This document shows, in pieces, positions 26,813 through 35,576 of a stretch of DNA of 64,000 nt. The stretch lies in the NCBI GenBank assembly GCA_021299035.1, contig JAJTGD010000015.1:1-64000 (forward strand), in the 5' to 3' direction. The notes below the pieces were generated by a model. It was not told where the DNA came from, searched no databases, and saw only the letters and a list, made by a program, of their open reading frames with translations. The stretch's first letter is position 1; each line of letters opens with the position of its first letter. Both the position numbers and the translations under genes were made by a program. The DNA comes from Oxalobacteraceae bacterium. GTDB taxonomy: Bacteria; Pseudomonadota; Gammaproteobacteria; Burkholderiales; Burkholderiaceae_D.

Positions 26813-26850
26813 GTTTCTCAGATGCCCACCTTGTGTGGGCATTTTCATTT
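26792..26850 (+). repeat. 59-bp direct repeat, copy A (tRNA-Asp 3' end plus terminator)
   Basis: From the T-loop of tRNA-Asp through its terminator. It is identical over all 59 bases to 26939-26997, 147 bases downstream. The duplicated part starts at the T-loop, as at tRNA-Arg. Confidence 0.9.
26824..26850 (+). terminator. Terminator of tRNA-Asp
   Basis: GCCCAC, loop CTTGT, GTGGGC, then ATTTTCATTT. A second identical copy lies at 26971-26997 within the direct repeat. Confidence 0.8.
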
Positions 26851-26939
26851 CCAGGAGCGGAGAGAGCCAATAGTTTGGCTCTCGACGGGGATCGAAGGGA
26901 TTCGCTTACAAGCGAATCCGCGGCCCGCAGGATGTGGGC
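26824..26939 (+). repeat. tRNA-associated repeat element, copy 2 (at tRNA-Asp)
   Basis: 116 bp; same order of parts as copy 1 at 23836-23950: terminator hairpin, hairpin with GAGAGCCAA/TTGGCTCTC arms (26872-26883 loop region), a near-perfect GGATTCGCTT/AAGCGAATCC palindrome, and a closing GTGGGC that runs straight into the second tRNA 3' copy. Short open frames crossing it are the same in both loci and look non-genic. Confidence 0.78.
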
Positions 26940-26997
26940 GAGCCCCGTCCGCTCCGCCAGTTTCTCAGATGCCCACCTTGTGTGGGCATTTTCATTT
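26939..26997 (+). repeat. 59-bp direct repeat, copy B (displaced tRNA-Asp 3' end)
   Basis: Identical to 26792-26850. It contains the T-arm and acceptor 3' strand of tRNA-Asp with CCA, but no 5' part, so it is not a tRNA gene. It marks the distal end of the element. Confidence 0.9.
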
Positions 26998-27002
26998 GTT
27001 TT

Positions 27003-27332
27003 CTACTGCGGGGTCGGCAATGGCTGCTGCCGTTCATGCTGCACAAGTATCCAGGGCTTCACCACCGCCGCCCACAGCAGCGCGTCTTGTTCGTACCAGC
27101 TACTCGCCTGCTCATCAGTGACTTTTCTCACCAAGCCAGCGCTCATCCAACTGAGCACGCTATCCTTGTCATCGGCAGCGATGCGTGCGCCGACGTCAAT
27201 CAGGTCGAGCTCACCAGCGACCCAAATCACGCTACCGCCGGCAAAAAAACGCTCAAGCTCTGTCCAGTGCATCTGCGCAGTCTGCTCATTGAGCTCGTTG
27301 CGTAGTGATGCAAGAATTTTTTCATTGATCAT
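27003..27332 (-). CDS. DUF2288 family protein
   Basis: 109 residues, soluble. Conserved blocks of the family: WTELERFFAGGSVIWVAGELDLIDVG, AADDKDSVLSWMSAGLV and ALLWAAVVKPWILVQ. Function unknown. Its stop is 5 bases beyond the displaced tRNA-Asp terminator copy, and it lies 9 bases after slyX in the minus direction, so the two are likely co-transcribed. Confidence 0.85.
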   Translation of the reverse strand: MINEKILASLRNELNEQTAQMHWTELERFFAGGSVIWVAGELDLIDVGARIAADDKDSVLSWMSAGLVRKVTDEQASSWYEQDALLWAAVVKPWILVQHERQQPLPTPQ

Positions 27333-27341
27333 GATGCAGGT

Positions 27342-27545
27342 TCAATAGTGCGGCGGCTTCTCATTCGCGGACAGTGCGTCAGGCGTACGCGCATGGACGT
27401 CTGCCAATCGTTTCGCCAACGCCACGCAGAGTGCGTCGAGTTCGTCGAGCTTGACTTGCTGTTGGTAGACTGTCTGGTTCAACACGTCCAACAAGTATTC
27501 CTGATGCGCGAGCTTGCTCTCGATTTGGATTAATCGCTCTTCCAT
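27342..27545 (-). CDS. slyX: SlyX family protein
   Basis: 67 residues from ATG 27545. A coiled coil from MEERLIQIESKLAHQEYLLD through VYQQQVKLDELDALCVALAK, then a short polar tail ending PPHY, which is typical for SlyX. The function of SlyX is not established. It lies 10 bases after the DUF2256 gene. Confidence 0.88.
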   Translation of the reverse strand: MEERLIQIESKLAHQEYLLDVLNQTVYQQQVKLDELDALCVALAKRLADVHARTPDALSANEKPPHY

Positions 27546-27555
27546 ACGCTTCCTC

Positions 27556-27720
27556 TTATGGCGTTTTTGAATTGCCGCGGCACGCATCCGAACAGTATTT
27601 CACCTCGGCCCAGTTGGCCGCCCATTTTTTTCGCCAGGTGAAAGGGCGTCCGCAGGTAACGCAGGTCTTTACCGGCAAATCGTGCGGATTGCGGAAACCG
27701 GTTCGCGGCTTCTTTTCCAC
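27556..27720 (-). CDS. DUF2256 family small zinc-ribbon-like protein
   Basis: 54 residues from a GTG at 27720, 2 bases after the rep stop. Sequence blocks NPHDLPVKTCVTCGRPFTW and KYCSDACRG show four cysteines (20, 23, 43, 47) as CX2C...CX3C, a likely zinc site, and match DUF2256. Family members are short and often lie near DNA photolyase-like or helicase genes; function unknown. Confidence 0.82.
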   Translation of the reverse strand: MEKKPRTGFRNPHDLPVKTCVTCGRPFTWRKKWAANWAEVKYCSDACRGNSKTP

Positions 27721-27722
27721 GA

Positions 27723-29774
27723 TTACGCCGCTTTCGGTTTCTGCAACAGCGCTTTCAAGTTTGCCAGCCTGTCTTGTGGCGTCATCGGCGCCTCATCCGA
27801 TGACAGCGCATTTCCTTCTACCAGTTGCATCTCTTGAATGAACCGCGAAGGCTCGCACGGGGTACTGTCGCGTGCCCGCTTGCGCTGTTTGCACCAAGTA
27901 ATCGTCAAACTACGCTGCGCACGTGTGATGCCGACATACATCAAGCGGCGCTCTTCTTCGATCCGTTGAGCGAAAGATTCGGGGGGCGCATCGGGATCAC
28001 CCTTATGCGGCAAGATCCCCTCTTCTACACCCACCATGAACACATGGCCAAATTCGAGTCCTTTTGCCGCGTGTAGCGTGGACAGCCGCACCGCGTCGGG
28101 TTCTTCATCGCGACCCTCCAGCATACTCATCAACGCGACCATTTGGGTCAGCTCCAGCAACGATTTTTCTTCTGACAGTCCTTGCGCCCCACCACGGCCT
28201 TTTTCTTTCAGCCAACCGGTGAAGTCGAGTACGTTTTGCCATTTCTCTTGCGCTTGCTTGTCATCGAAGGTGTTGTACAGATACTGCTCGTAATCAATCG
28301 CCTTCATCATGTCATCGAGCACTGCTCCGGCATGGTCGCCGCCACCAACTTCATCTGCGCGCGAAGCGCGTGCCTCCAGCTGCTGGATGAATTCACAAAA
28401 CTCGCGTAACGGAGTCAGCTGGCGATCGCTTAAACGCGCTTCAATGCCGCCCTTGTAAGCCGCCTCGAACAACGAGCAATTCCACTGCCGAGAGAATTCG
28501 CCAAGAACTTCGAGTGTCGCTTGACCAATACCTCGCCGCGGCGTTGTCACTGCGCGGATGAACGCGGGATCATCATCACCATTCGCAATCAGACGCAAAT
28601 AGGCGACGACGTCCTTGATCTCTGCTCGGTCGAAAAAACTTTGCCCGCCCGACATCACATAGGGAATACGCTCACGCCGAAGGGCTTTCTCAAGCATGCG
28701 TGACTGGTGGTTGCCACGATAAAGAACGGCGTAGTCTGAGAATCGGGCACGCCGCTCGAATTTATGTACCGACAACAGAACGGCAACCTGATCAGCCTCG
28801 GCCTCATCATCGTCCATCGCATGCACTTGAATGGGATCACCGATGCCATGCTCCGACCAGAGCGATTTTTCGAATACCTTCGGGTTGTTTCCAATGACTG
28901 CATTAGCGGCATTGAGAATGCGGTTGCTTGAGCGGTAGTTCTGCTCCAGCTTGATTAGTTTTAACTCGGAAAAGTCCTGCTGCAAGTTGCGCAAATTATC
29001 AATCGTGGCGCCGCGCCAAGCATAGATCGCTTGATCGTCATCGCCGACAGCAGTGAACATCGGTTTTTTGCCAATGCCGGTTACCAGTAGCTTTAACAGT
29101 TCATATTGGCAGGTATTGGTATCTTGGTACTCATCAATCAGCAAATAACGTAAGCGACGTTGCCAGCGATCGCGCGCCGCCTCATCGGCACGAAACAGCT
29201 CAACCGGCAGACGGATCAGGTCATCAAAGTCAACCGACTGATAGCTGGCCAGTGTGGCGATGTAATTGCGATAAACACGCGCAGCTTGCGCCTGCGGTTC
29301 ATCTTGAACCTGACTTAAGACCTGATCCGGTGAAAGCAGCGCATTTTTCCATAACGAGATCTGCTGTTGCAGGCGACGGATTAGCGCTTTATCGGTCGTC
29401 ACCGCTAAGTCTTGGACGATAGCAAAACAATCGTCGCTGTCCATAATCGAAAAGCGCTCTTTTAGTCCCAGCGATGCTGCTTCACGACGCAGAATCTGAA
29501 CACCAAGCGAGTGAAAGGTCGATACGGTCAGTTGCTTGGCTTGACCCGGCGCTTGCAGCAACTTGGCGACGCGCTCGCGCATTTCCATCGCCGCCTTGTT
29601 GGTAAAGGTGAGCGCGGCGATATTTCGCGGTTCGTAGCCACACTGCTCGATCAGGTGCGCAATCTTGGCAGTAATGACGCGCGTTTTACCCGAACCGGCG
29701 CCTGCGAGCACCAGGCAAGGCCCATCGACATGCCGGACTGCGGCATGCTGTTGCGCGTTCAAACCAGAGGACAT
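27723..29774 (-). CDS. rep: ATP-dependent DNA helicase Rep (UvrD/Rep family)
   Basis: 683 residues from ATG 29774, close to Rep (673 in E. coli). SF1A 3'-5' helicase motifs in order: I AGAGSGKTRVI, Ia TFTNKAAMEM, II LIDEYQDTN, III GDDDQAIYAWRGA, IV EQNYRSSNRILNAANAVI, V VRLSTLHAAKGLEF, VI YVGITRAQRSL. It helps forks pass protein blocks and restart. Upstream in-frame starts (29810, 29897) exist, but the protein from 29774 begins SSGLNAQQHAAV, matching the family. No strong ribosome site is seen. Confidence 0.93.
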   Translation of the reverse strand: MSSGLNAQQHAAVRHVDGPCLVLAGAGSGKTRVITAKIAHLIEQCGYEPRNIAALTFTNKAAMEMRERVAKLLQAPGQAKQLTVSTFHSLGVQILRREAASLGLKERFSIMDSDDCFAIVQDLAVTTDKALIRRLQQQISLWKNALLSPDQVLSQVQDEPQAQAARVYRNYIATLASYQSVDFDDLIRLPVELFRADEAARDRWQRRLRYLLIDEYQDTNTCQYELLKLLVTGIGKKPMFTAVGDDDQAIYAWRGATIDNLRNLQQDFSELKLIKLEQNYRSSNRILNAANAVIGNNPKVFEKSLWSEHGIGDPIQVHAMDDDEAEADQVAVLLSVHKFERRARFSDYAVLYRGNHQSRMLEKALRRERIPYVMSGGQSFFDRAEIKDVVAYLRLIANGDDDPAFIRAVTTPRRGIGQATLEVLGEFSRQWNCSLFEAAYKGGIEARLSDRQLTPLREFCEFIQQLEARASRADEVGGGDHAGAVLDDMMKAIDYEQYLYNTFDDKQAQEKWQNVLDFTGWLKEKGRGGAQGLSEEKSLLELTQMVALMSMLEGRDEEPDAVRLSTLHAAKGLEFGHVFMVGVEEGILPHKGDPDAPPESFAQRIEEERRLMYVGITRAQRSLTITWCKQRKRARDSTPCEPSRFIQEMQLVEGNALSSDEAPMTPQDRLANLKALLQKPKAA

Positions 29775-29896
29775 GAAAAATGAGGCGGGGAATAAGCGAT
29801 GGCGCGCCATTGTATCGAATTCCGCTGGGCATAGTCGTTCTATCTGGCCGCGTAACGCGTGGTAAAGTGAAACGATCGGACCGCGTCGCAACGCCA

Positions 29897-30379
29897 ATGA
29901 AATTCACGCACCTTGTCGAAATCAATATGCCGGATAACCCGCTGGTGATGATCATCACGCGGGAGCAGTTATGGCGCGGCCTGGTATTACGCGCTGAACA
30001 ACCGACCTTATTTGTGATGGGCCTTGACGCGTGCGAGATTACTTCACGCACGGACGATGCCTTATCACGCACACTGCGTTTCGGCGCGCTGCTGGTGTGC
30101 GATGAAGTGACATTTACACCCCACCAACTGGTGCATTATCACGTGCCGCAACAGGCGTCGATTCCAGCATCTGATTTGACCATGACGATTGAAGAGCCGC
30201 AGCCAGGCGCTTTATTTGTCCGCTTCGAATATGACGATCACAATGACGCCTTGGAGACTGATGAAGAGTCGTTTTATAACGGCTTCCGTCGCGAAGCCTA
30301 CAAAGAAGCGGACATTGACACGGTTCGGGTGATTCGCGAGCTCGCACAGCAAGGCGGGCTGGATGCACCGATTCAATAA
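29897..30379 (+). CDS. SRPBCC/AtaL-like protein (DUF1857)
   Basis: 160 residues from ATG 29897. The family opening KFTHLVEINMPDNPLVMIITREQLWRGLVLRAEQP is followed by FVMGLDACEI, LRFGALLVCDEVTF and an acidic C-terminal helix. The START-like fold suggests a ligand-binding cavity, but no activity is known. It diverges from rep and stands alone. Confidence 0.82.
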   Translation: MKFTHLVEINMPDNPLVMIITREQLWRGLVLRAEQPTLFVMGLDACEITSRTDDALSRTLRFGALLVCDEVTFTPHQLVHYHVPQQASIPASDLTMTIEEPQPGALFVRFEYDDHNDALETDEESFYNGFRREAYKEADIDTVRVIRELAQQGGLDAPIQ

Positions 30380-30481
30380 GCTGATATCCGGCCAGTAGCG
30401 CTCGCGGCGAAGCGTGCCCCTCGTGCACCGGCTACGGGGTTGGCAGTACGGTTCATCAGCGGCTCGATCAAATTAATCAGC

Positions 30482-32533
30482 TTATATGTCGATCGGGTCG
30501 ACTTCCAACATCCAGTTCACCCGTGTTTTTATCGATCTTAGCGCTTGCATCCACGGCCGTAAAAATGCCTGCAGCTGCGGACGTGATGCTGATTCAAGCA
30601 GAAGCTGCGCGCGCTCTATACCAGCAACCCTTGTCATCGCCATAGGCACTGGGTCGTTGATGCTCACCCCCTGATGCGGTAATAGCGCCCGTGCCTGGGT
30701 CAGAAAATCCAGCGCGAGTTGCAGATCTTTGGCCTCGGCGCGTAGTAGTGCTTGAAATGAATAGGGCGGTAGATTGGCGCTGCGCCGTTCCGCTAGCATC
30801 GTATCGGCAAAACCTTGGTAGTCATGAGCGAGTAGCGCTTGGTAAAGAGGATGTTGCGGATACCGGGTTTGTATCAGCACCTCGGATTGTGAAGCACCGT
30901 CATCGTTAACCGTTGTCCTTCCTGCCCTCCCTGCGCGACCCGCAACCTGCATCAACTGTGCGAACAGGCGCTCACCTGCGCGATAGTCCTGCGAAAACAG
31001 AGCAGTATCCGGATTGATCACACCAACCAATGTCAGTCGCTGGAAATCATGTCCTTTGGCGACCATCTGCGTGCCCAACAAGATGTCGACGTCGCCGCGA
31101 TGAACCGCGTCGAACGCTGCCTGCGCACTGCCTTTGCGGCGGGTAGAGTCGGCATCGATCCGCATCACCCGCGCGTCGGGAAACACGTGCTGCAGATGCT
31201 CTTCAACACGCTGCGTACCTCGCCCCAGCGGCTGTAAATCGACATTCCCGCAAGTGGGGCAAGCCGGCGGGATGCGCAGCTCTAGACTGCAGTGATGGCA
31301 GCGTAAACGCCGCTCTGGCTTGTGCAACACCATGAACGCCGTGCAGCGTCGGCAATTGCTGATCCATCCGCAGGCGTCGCAATGCATCACGGGCGCATAG
31401 CCACGTCGATTCAGAAATAGTAAGGACTGCTCGCCCTTTTCCAGGCGTTGCTTCAACGCCGCCAGCAATGGCGGCGAAAAGCCATCGGCTGCTTTATTGA
31501 TCTCCGTATCGATCAGCCGCACTTTGGGTAATTGCGCGTTTTGGGCGGCGCGCTGAGTCAGTTGCAACCGTTGATATCTGCCGGTCGACACATGTAGCCA
31601 ACTCTCCGCCGAAGGTGTTGCCGAGCCCAGCACCACCGGGATCTGTAGCTGGTGGGCGCGCCACACTGCAAGATCCCTTGCCGAGTAGCGCAGACCCTCT
31701 TGCTGTTTATAAGAAGGGTCGTGCTCTTCATCGATGATGATCATGTTCAGATGTGGCATCGATGATAGAACCGCCAATCGCGTTCCCAGCACGATGTCGG
31801 CCCTGCCAATGTGTGCTGCGAGCCAGTGACGCAGGCGTTCACCTTCCGCCAGTTGGCTGTGCAAGCTAACCACCTGAAGCCCGGGGAAGCGCGCACGCAC
31901 GCTGGCTTCGAGCTGCGGGGTTAGATTAATTTCCGGCACCATGATCAACACCTGCGCGGGACGGCCGTCATCGCGTGCTCTTTGCAACACGCGCTCGGCA
32001 GCGTTCAGATAAACCTCGGTCTTGCCACTACCGGTGACACCGAACAGTAGATATGCCTGATAGCCTTCAGCACTCACGATGGCGTCGACCGCAATGTGCT
32101 GCTCGGTGTTCAGCTGTGGCCGCTGCACGCTGGTATCGGGCATCGGCTGCGGCGGTGTCTGGGCCAATTTTTTCAGGCCACGGTCCAGCGCTACTGTGCT
32201 TTCGGTACGCAGACCTTTGGGCAAACTGGGAAGCGCGACCTCCCCAAGGGGTCGCTGGTAATACTCCGCAGCAAAGCGACATAGTGAAATCCAATGGTCG
32301 CTCAGCGCCGGGAGCTGCCCGCGGACCTGAAGGAGCTGTCGCAACTTTGCTGGCTCAATCTCGCTGCTGTCCTTAACAGCGATCACCAGGCCGATGGTCT
32401 GTCGGCGCCCGAACGGGACCAGCACCAACTGGCCCTTGGTTGGCACTTGCTCCTCTTGGGTCGCTACCCACAGGTAATCGAAGGCGGTGTCCAGCGGCGC
32501 GTCCAGAACCACCGATAAGACCCGAGAACTCAC
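30482..32533 (-). CDS. priA: Primosomal replication protein N' (PriA helicase)
   Basis: 683 residues from a GTG at 32533 (MSSRVLSVVLDAPLDTAFDYLW). PriA restarts stalled forks by loading the replisome at D-loops. Seen: 3' DNA-binding domain (about 1-105), helicase motif I LFGVTGSGKTEVYL, DEEHD (motif II), SATPS, and zinc cysteines CDACGWISNCRRC and CHHC...CPTCG, then QMVAKGHDF and QVAGRAGR. An ATG further upstream adds residues not seen in the family. The next 837 bases upstream are non-coding. Confidence 0.94.
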   Translation of the reverse strand: MSSRVLSVVLDAPLDTAFDYLWVATQEEQVPTKGQLVLVPFGRRQTIGLVIAVKDSSEIEPAKLRQLLQVRGQLPALSDHWISLCRFAAEYYQRPLGEVALPSLPKGLRTESTVALDRGLKKLAQTPPQPMPDTSVQRPQLNTEQHIAVDAIVSAEGYQAYLLFGVTGSGKTEVYLNAAERVLQRARDDGRPAQVLIMVPEINLTPQLEASVRARFPGLQVVSLHSQLAEGERLRHWLAAHIGRADIVLGTRLAVLSSMPHLNMIIIDEEHDPSYKQQEGLRYSARDLAVWRAHQLQIPVVLGSATPSAESWLHVSTGRYQRLQLTQRAAQNAQLPKVRLIDTEINKAADGFSPPLLAALKQRLEKGEQSLLFLNRRGYAPVMHCDACGWISNCRRCTAFMVLHKPERRLRCHHCSLELRIPPACPTCGNVDLQPLGRGTQRVEEHLQHVFPDARVMRIDADSTRRKGSAQAAFDAVHRGDVDILLGTQMVAKGHDFQRLTLVGVINPDTALFSQDYRAGERLFAQLMQVAGRAGRAGRTTVNDDGASQSEVLIQTRYPQHPLYQALLAHDYQGFADTMLAERRSANLPPYSFQALLRAEAKDLQLALDFLTQARALLPHQGVSINDPVPMAMTRVAGIERAQLLLESASRPQLQAFLRPWMQALRSIKTRVNWMLEVDPIDI

Positions 32534-33370
32534 GCGCCAAGCCTTTGCGAACTGCCAAGCCTCGATTGGGCCCCGTCGCCCCGCAGCAATTGGCGACGTG
32601 GTGGTCGCGTTGGCTCGGCCGAAACGCACGAGTCCAGACCGGTTGCGGCGGGATCAACTTGAACGAGATTTTTAAGGTAATTCTTCAAAAGTTTTTTTTA
32701 ATGATCGCCGCAAAAAGCCTTTTTTTGGCTATCCACAATTTTTGTGGATAACTTTGTGCGCAACTGGGGCTTGACATGCCAAAAGCGAGATTTCATGCGG
32801 CTTGCAACAAATTGCTCAACTGAAACGCAATCCGGCACTCCCAATAAAATCAAAGGGTTAGCTTGGGCTCGGACAAGGCGAAAAAATTTTCTGATAAATT
32901 TTTTCAGAATCTTGACAGGAGCAGAATTTGTGAATAAGCGCAGCTCTCGGCCCAAAAAAACTTGCATAAATCGATTCAATCTGATCCATCCCGGCCAAAG
33001 CTTGGTGCCTTGGCCGGGGTGTCAACCTGGAATTGACAAAGGGGCTGTCAGCAGCACGCAAAAACCTGCTGCGGTGCCTAGCCTGAGGCCGGACACCTCC
33101 GGCCCAGAGTGTGGATAACTTTGTGAACAAGGCTTGTGCGAAGCAGAAACAATAAGCGGTGAGAAAACCATGCGCCTGACAAGAATTTCCGTATGCCACC
33201 AACCAAGCCCCTAATAATCAGGTACTTACGGCGACTAATTACTGTCCGCATTTAGACATTGCCGCAAGTGCTTGATTGGTGCTGCGGGTGGTTGGCCTGT
33301 GCATAAGTCGGCGGTCAACCAGCCGCCAAAACGTCGCAGCGCCTAACAGCGGCTGCCCAAGCTTAGGGAA
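32534..33370. other. Origin-like intergenic region with DnaA boxes
   Basis: 837 bases without a gene, between priA and hemE. Four exact DnaA boxes (TTATNCACA, all in the same orientation on the minus strand) lie at 32743-32751, 32929-32937, 33110-33118 and 33298-33306, 181-188 bases apart. Near matches: an inverted partner at 32729-32737 (TATCCACAA/TTGTGGATA arms) and TTGTTCACA at 33122-33130. There is an AT-rich 26-base inverted repeat at 32880-32905 (GAAAAAATTT/AAATTTTTTC), GC-rich hairpins at 32991-33017 and 33087-33104, and a TGTCAA/TTGACA inverted repeat at 33020-33038. Origins next to hemE are known from Caulobacter and Rickettsia. The minus-strand direction of the atp and hemE genes to the right argues against it being the main origin, as they would face the fork. 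Confidence 0.5.
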
Positions 33371-34453
33371 TCAGGCGCGCAGGGCTCGACTGATCTGGTG
33401 CACCGCATCCACCAACGCGTTGACTGACTCTGGTGGCGTAAATTGGGAAATACCATGACCGAGGTTGAACACGTGGCCGCTATCCGCTGTCGGCTTACCG
33501 AACGAGTTCAGCAATCGCTCCACCTCGGCACGAATTTGCTCAGGTTTCGCAAACAGCACATTCGGGTCAAGGTTGCCCTGTAGCGCGACCTTATGCCCAA
33601 CCCGCTTGCGCGCCGTGCCTAGATTAACTGTCCAGTCCAGGCCCACCGCGTCGGCGCCGCAATCGGCGATCTCTTCCAGCCAGAGCCCGCCGCCCTTGGT
33701 AAACACGATACTGGGGATGCGTACGCCCTCATGCTCGCGCTTTAGCTGGCGGATTACCTCCCGCATGTAATGCAGGGAGAAAGCTTGGTAGACACCGTCC
33801 GCCAGCGCGCCGCCCCAGGTATCAAACACCATGACCGCTTGGGCGCCGGCCTCGATCTGGGCATTCAGATAGGCGGCGACTGCCGTCGCATTCACCGACA
33901 AGATGTGATGCATGAGGTCCGGTCGGTCATACAGCATGGTCTTAACCAGCCGGAAATCGTCCGAGCCGCCGCCCTCGACCATGTAGCAGGCCAACGTCCA
34001 GGGGCTACCGGAAAACCCGATCAGGGGTACCCGCCCGTTCAACTCACGCCGAATTTGGGTGACTGCATCGAACACGTATTGCAACTTGCCGAGGTCCGGC
34101 GCATGCAGTGCGCGCACCGCTGCCTCATCACGCAGCGGGTGCGCGAAACGAGGACCCTCGCCCTCGGCGAACGACAGGCCCAAGCCCATCGCGTCAGGCA
34201 CGGTCAAGATGTCAGAGAACAAGATGGCCGCATCCAGCGCGTAGCGATCCAAGGGCTGCAGGGTAACCTCGGTGGCATAGTCTGGATTCGTTGCCAAGCC
34301 CATGAATGAACCCGCCTTGGCGCGCGTGGCCCGGTACTCGGGCAGATAACGGCCCGCCTGGCGCATGAGCCACATCGGCGTGTAGTCAGTCGGCTGGCGC
34401 ATCAGCGCGCGCAGGAAGGTGTCGTTTTTCAGGGGTGCGAAGGTCGTGGGCAT
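33371..34453 (-). CDS. hemE: Uroporphyrinogen decarboxylase
   Basis: 360 residues. It decarboxylates the four acetate groups of uroporphyrinogen III to give coproporphyrinogen III in haem synthesis. Signatures: [16 protein letters not shown] at the N-terminus (substrate-binding arginine), [16 protein letters not shown] with the catalytic aspartate, [16 protein letters not shown] and [16 protein letters not shown] at the end. Length fits the family (about 355). Single gene, ending 49 bases after the last DnaA box. Confidence 0.96.
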   Translation of the reverse strand: MPTTFAPLKNDTFLRALMRQPTDYTPMWLMRQAGRYLPEYRATRAKAGSFMGLATNPDYATEVTLQPLDRYALDAAILFSDILTVPDAMGLGLSFAEGEGPRFAHPLRDEAAVRALHAPDLGKLQYVFDAVTQIRRELNGRVPLIGFSGSPWTLACYMVEGGGSDDFRLVKTMLYDRPDLMHHILSVNATAVAAYLNAQIEAGAQAVMVFDTWGGALADGVYQAFSLHYMREVIRQLKREHEGVRIPSIVFTKGGGLWLEEIADCGADAVGLDWTVNLGTARKRVGHKVALQGNLDPNVLFAKPEQIRAEVERLLNSFGKPTADSGHVFNLGHGISQFTPPESVNALVDAVHQISRALRA

Positions 34454-34561
34454 CTGCGTGCGCTCAGGCTTGGAGAAGAGACTGCATTATCGTCGAAACT
34501 AGTCCCAATACCGCTGATATCGCAGTAAATGCTTGGGTGTATTCCCGGCATCCCGGGTCTT

Positions 34562-35323
34562 TCAGGGGGCAACCACCACCTCGACCCGGGCCTCTTCCAG
34601 TAATGCGCTTAGTGCGGCCGGTGGCTCAGCGTCGCAAAACAGTCGATCCATCTGCGATAAATGCGCCAGCCGTACCAAGGCCTGTCGAACGAACTTGTCC
34701 TGATCCGCGACCAGCCAGATCTCGCGCGACTGCTCGATGATGGCTTGCGCAACCTTGACCTCGCGCGAGTCAAAGTCCCGCAGCGTGCCATCAGGCTCGA
34801 TGCTTGATACCCCAATAATCCCGATATCGACCCGAAACTGGCGAATGAACTCAACGGTAGCCTCGCCTACAATCCCGCGGTCGCGCCCGCGTACCACGCC
34901 ACCGGCCACGATCACCTCGCAGCTAGGCTGATCTGCCATGATGGTGGCGACATTCAGATTGTTGGTGACCACATGCAAGCCGGTATGGTGCCGCAACGCC
35001 CGCGCCACTTCCTCGGTGGTGGTGCCGATGTTGATCAGCAGTGAGCTCCCGGGCCTCACCCTCGCCGCCACAGCCGCCGCGATACGGCGCTTGGCCGCGA
35101 TATTCATCACCTGACGCTGGCTATAGTCGATGTTCTCGACCGAGGAGGGCAGCCCGACCCCACCGTGATAGCGCGCCAGCAGCCGCGCCTCTTCCATTTG
35201 CTTTACATCGCGCCGAACGGTCTGAGGGGTAACGGCCAGCTGATGCGCGAGCTCCTCGACCGAAATCGTGACCTGACTCCGTACGGCGTCAAGAATGCTG
35301 CGCTGGCGAGGGTTCAAATTCAT
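34562..35323 (-). CDS. glpR: DeoR-family repressor, probably GlpR
   Basis: 253 residues from ATG 35323; a TTG 9 bases upstream is possible. N-terminal DeoR helix-turn-helix (RQRSILDAVRSQVTISVEELAHQLAVTPQTVRRDVKQMEE...ARYHGG), then the DeoR effector domain with LINIGTTTEEVARAL, VVTNNLNVATIM, GGVVRGRDRGIVG, and DIGIIGVSSIEPDGTL. It diverges from glpD across a 253-base gap containing GlpR-like operators, so it should repress the glycerol genes and be released by glycerol-3-phosphate. Confidence 0.88.
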   Translation of the reverse strand: MNLNPRQRSILDAVRSQVTISVEELAHQLAVTPQTVRRDVKQMEEARLLARYHGGVGLPSSVENIDYSQRQVMNIAAKRRIAAAVAARVRPGSSLLINIGTTTEEVARALRHHTGLHVVTNNLNVATIMADQPSCEVIVAGGVVRGRDRGIVGEATVEFIRQFRVDIGIIGVSSIEPDGTLRDFDSREVKVAQAIIEQSREIWLVADQDKFVRQALVRLAHLSQMDRLFCDAEPPAALSALLEEARVEVVVAP

Positions 35324-35367
35324 GGAGCGCAACCGAGAAGCAGTGATATCGTGATTAAAAGAAAAGA

Positions 35368-35420
35368 AACGAACATTTATACGGTTCGTTTTGTTGCTTT
35401 TTGTTCGTTTAACGAATATC
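35368..35420. promoter_or_regulatory. GlpR-type operators in the glpR-glpD promoter
   Basis: Two sites: an inverted repeat AACGAAC-N9-GTTCGTT at 35368-35390, and TGTTCGTTTAACGAATATC at 35402-35420, which closely follows the E. coli GlpR operator pattern (TGTTCGATAACGAACA). The surrounding sequence is AT-rich. They lie 45-100 bases upstream of the glpR start and about 160-210 before glpD. Confidence 0.7.
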
Positions 35421-35576
35421 TTTGAGCAGAAACATCCTCAGGTCAACCCTGCCTTGAGGATTTTGCGGGATCGCGATCCACCTTCCCTAAATTCCGGTAG
35501 CGTCAGAGCCACCCGCTCGAGCGACTGCACGGCGCAGTTCTCTGCTTCGCACTCAACCCCCGAGGTGAATGGCACC

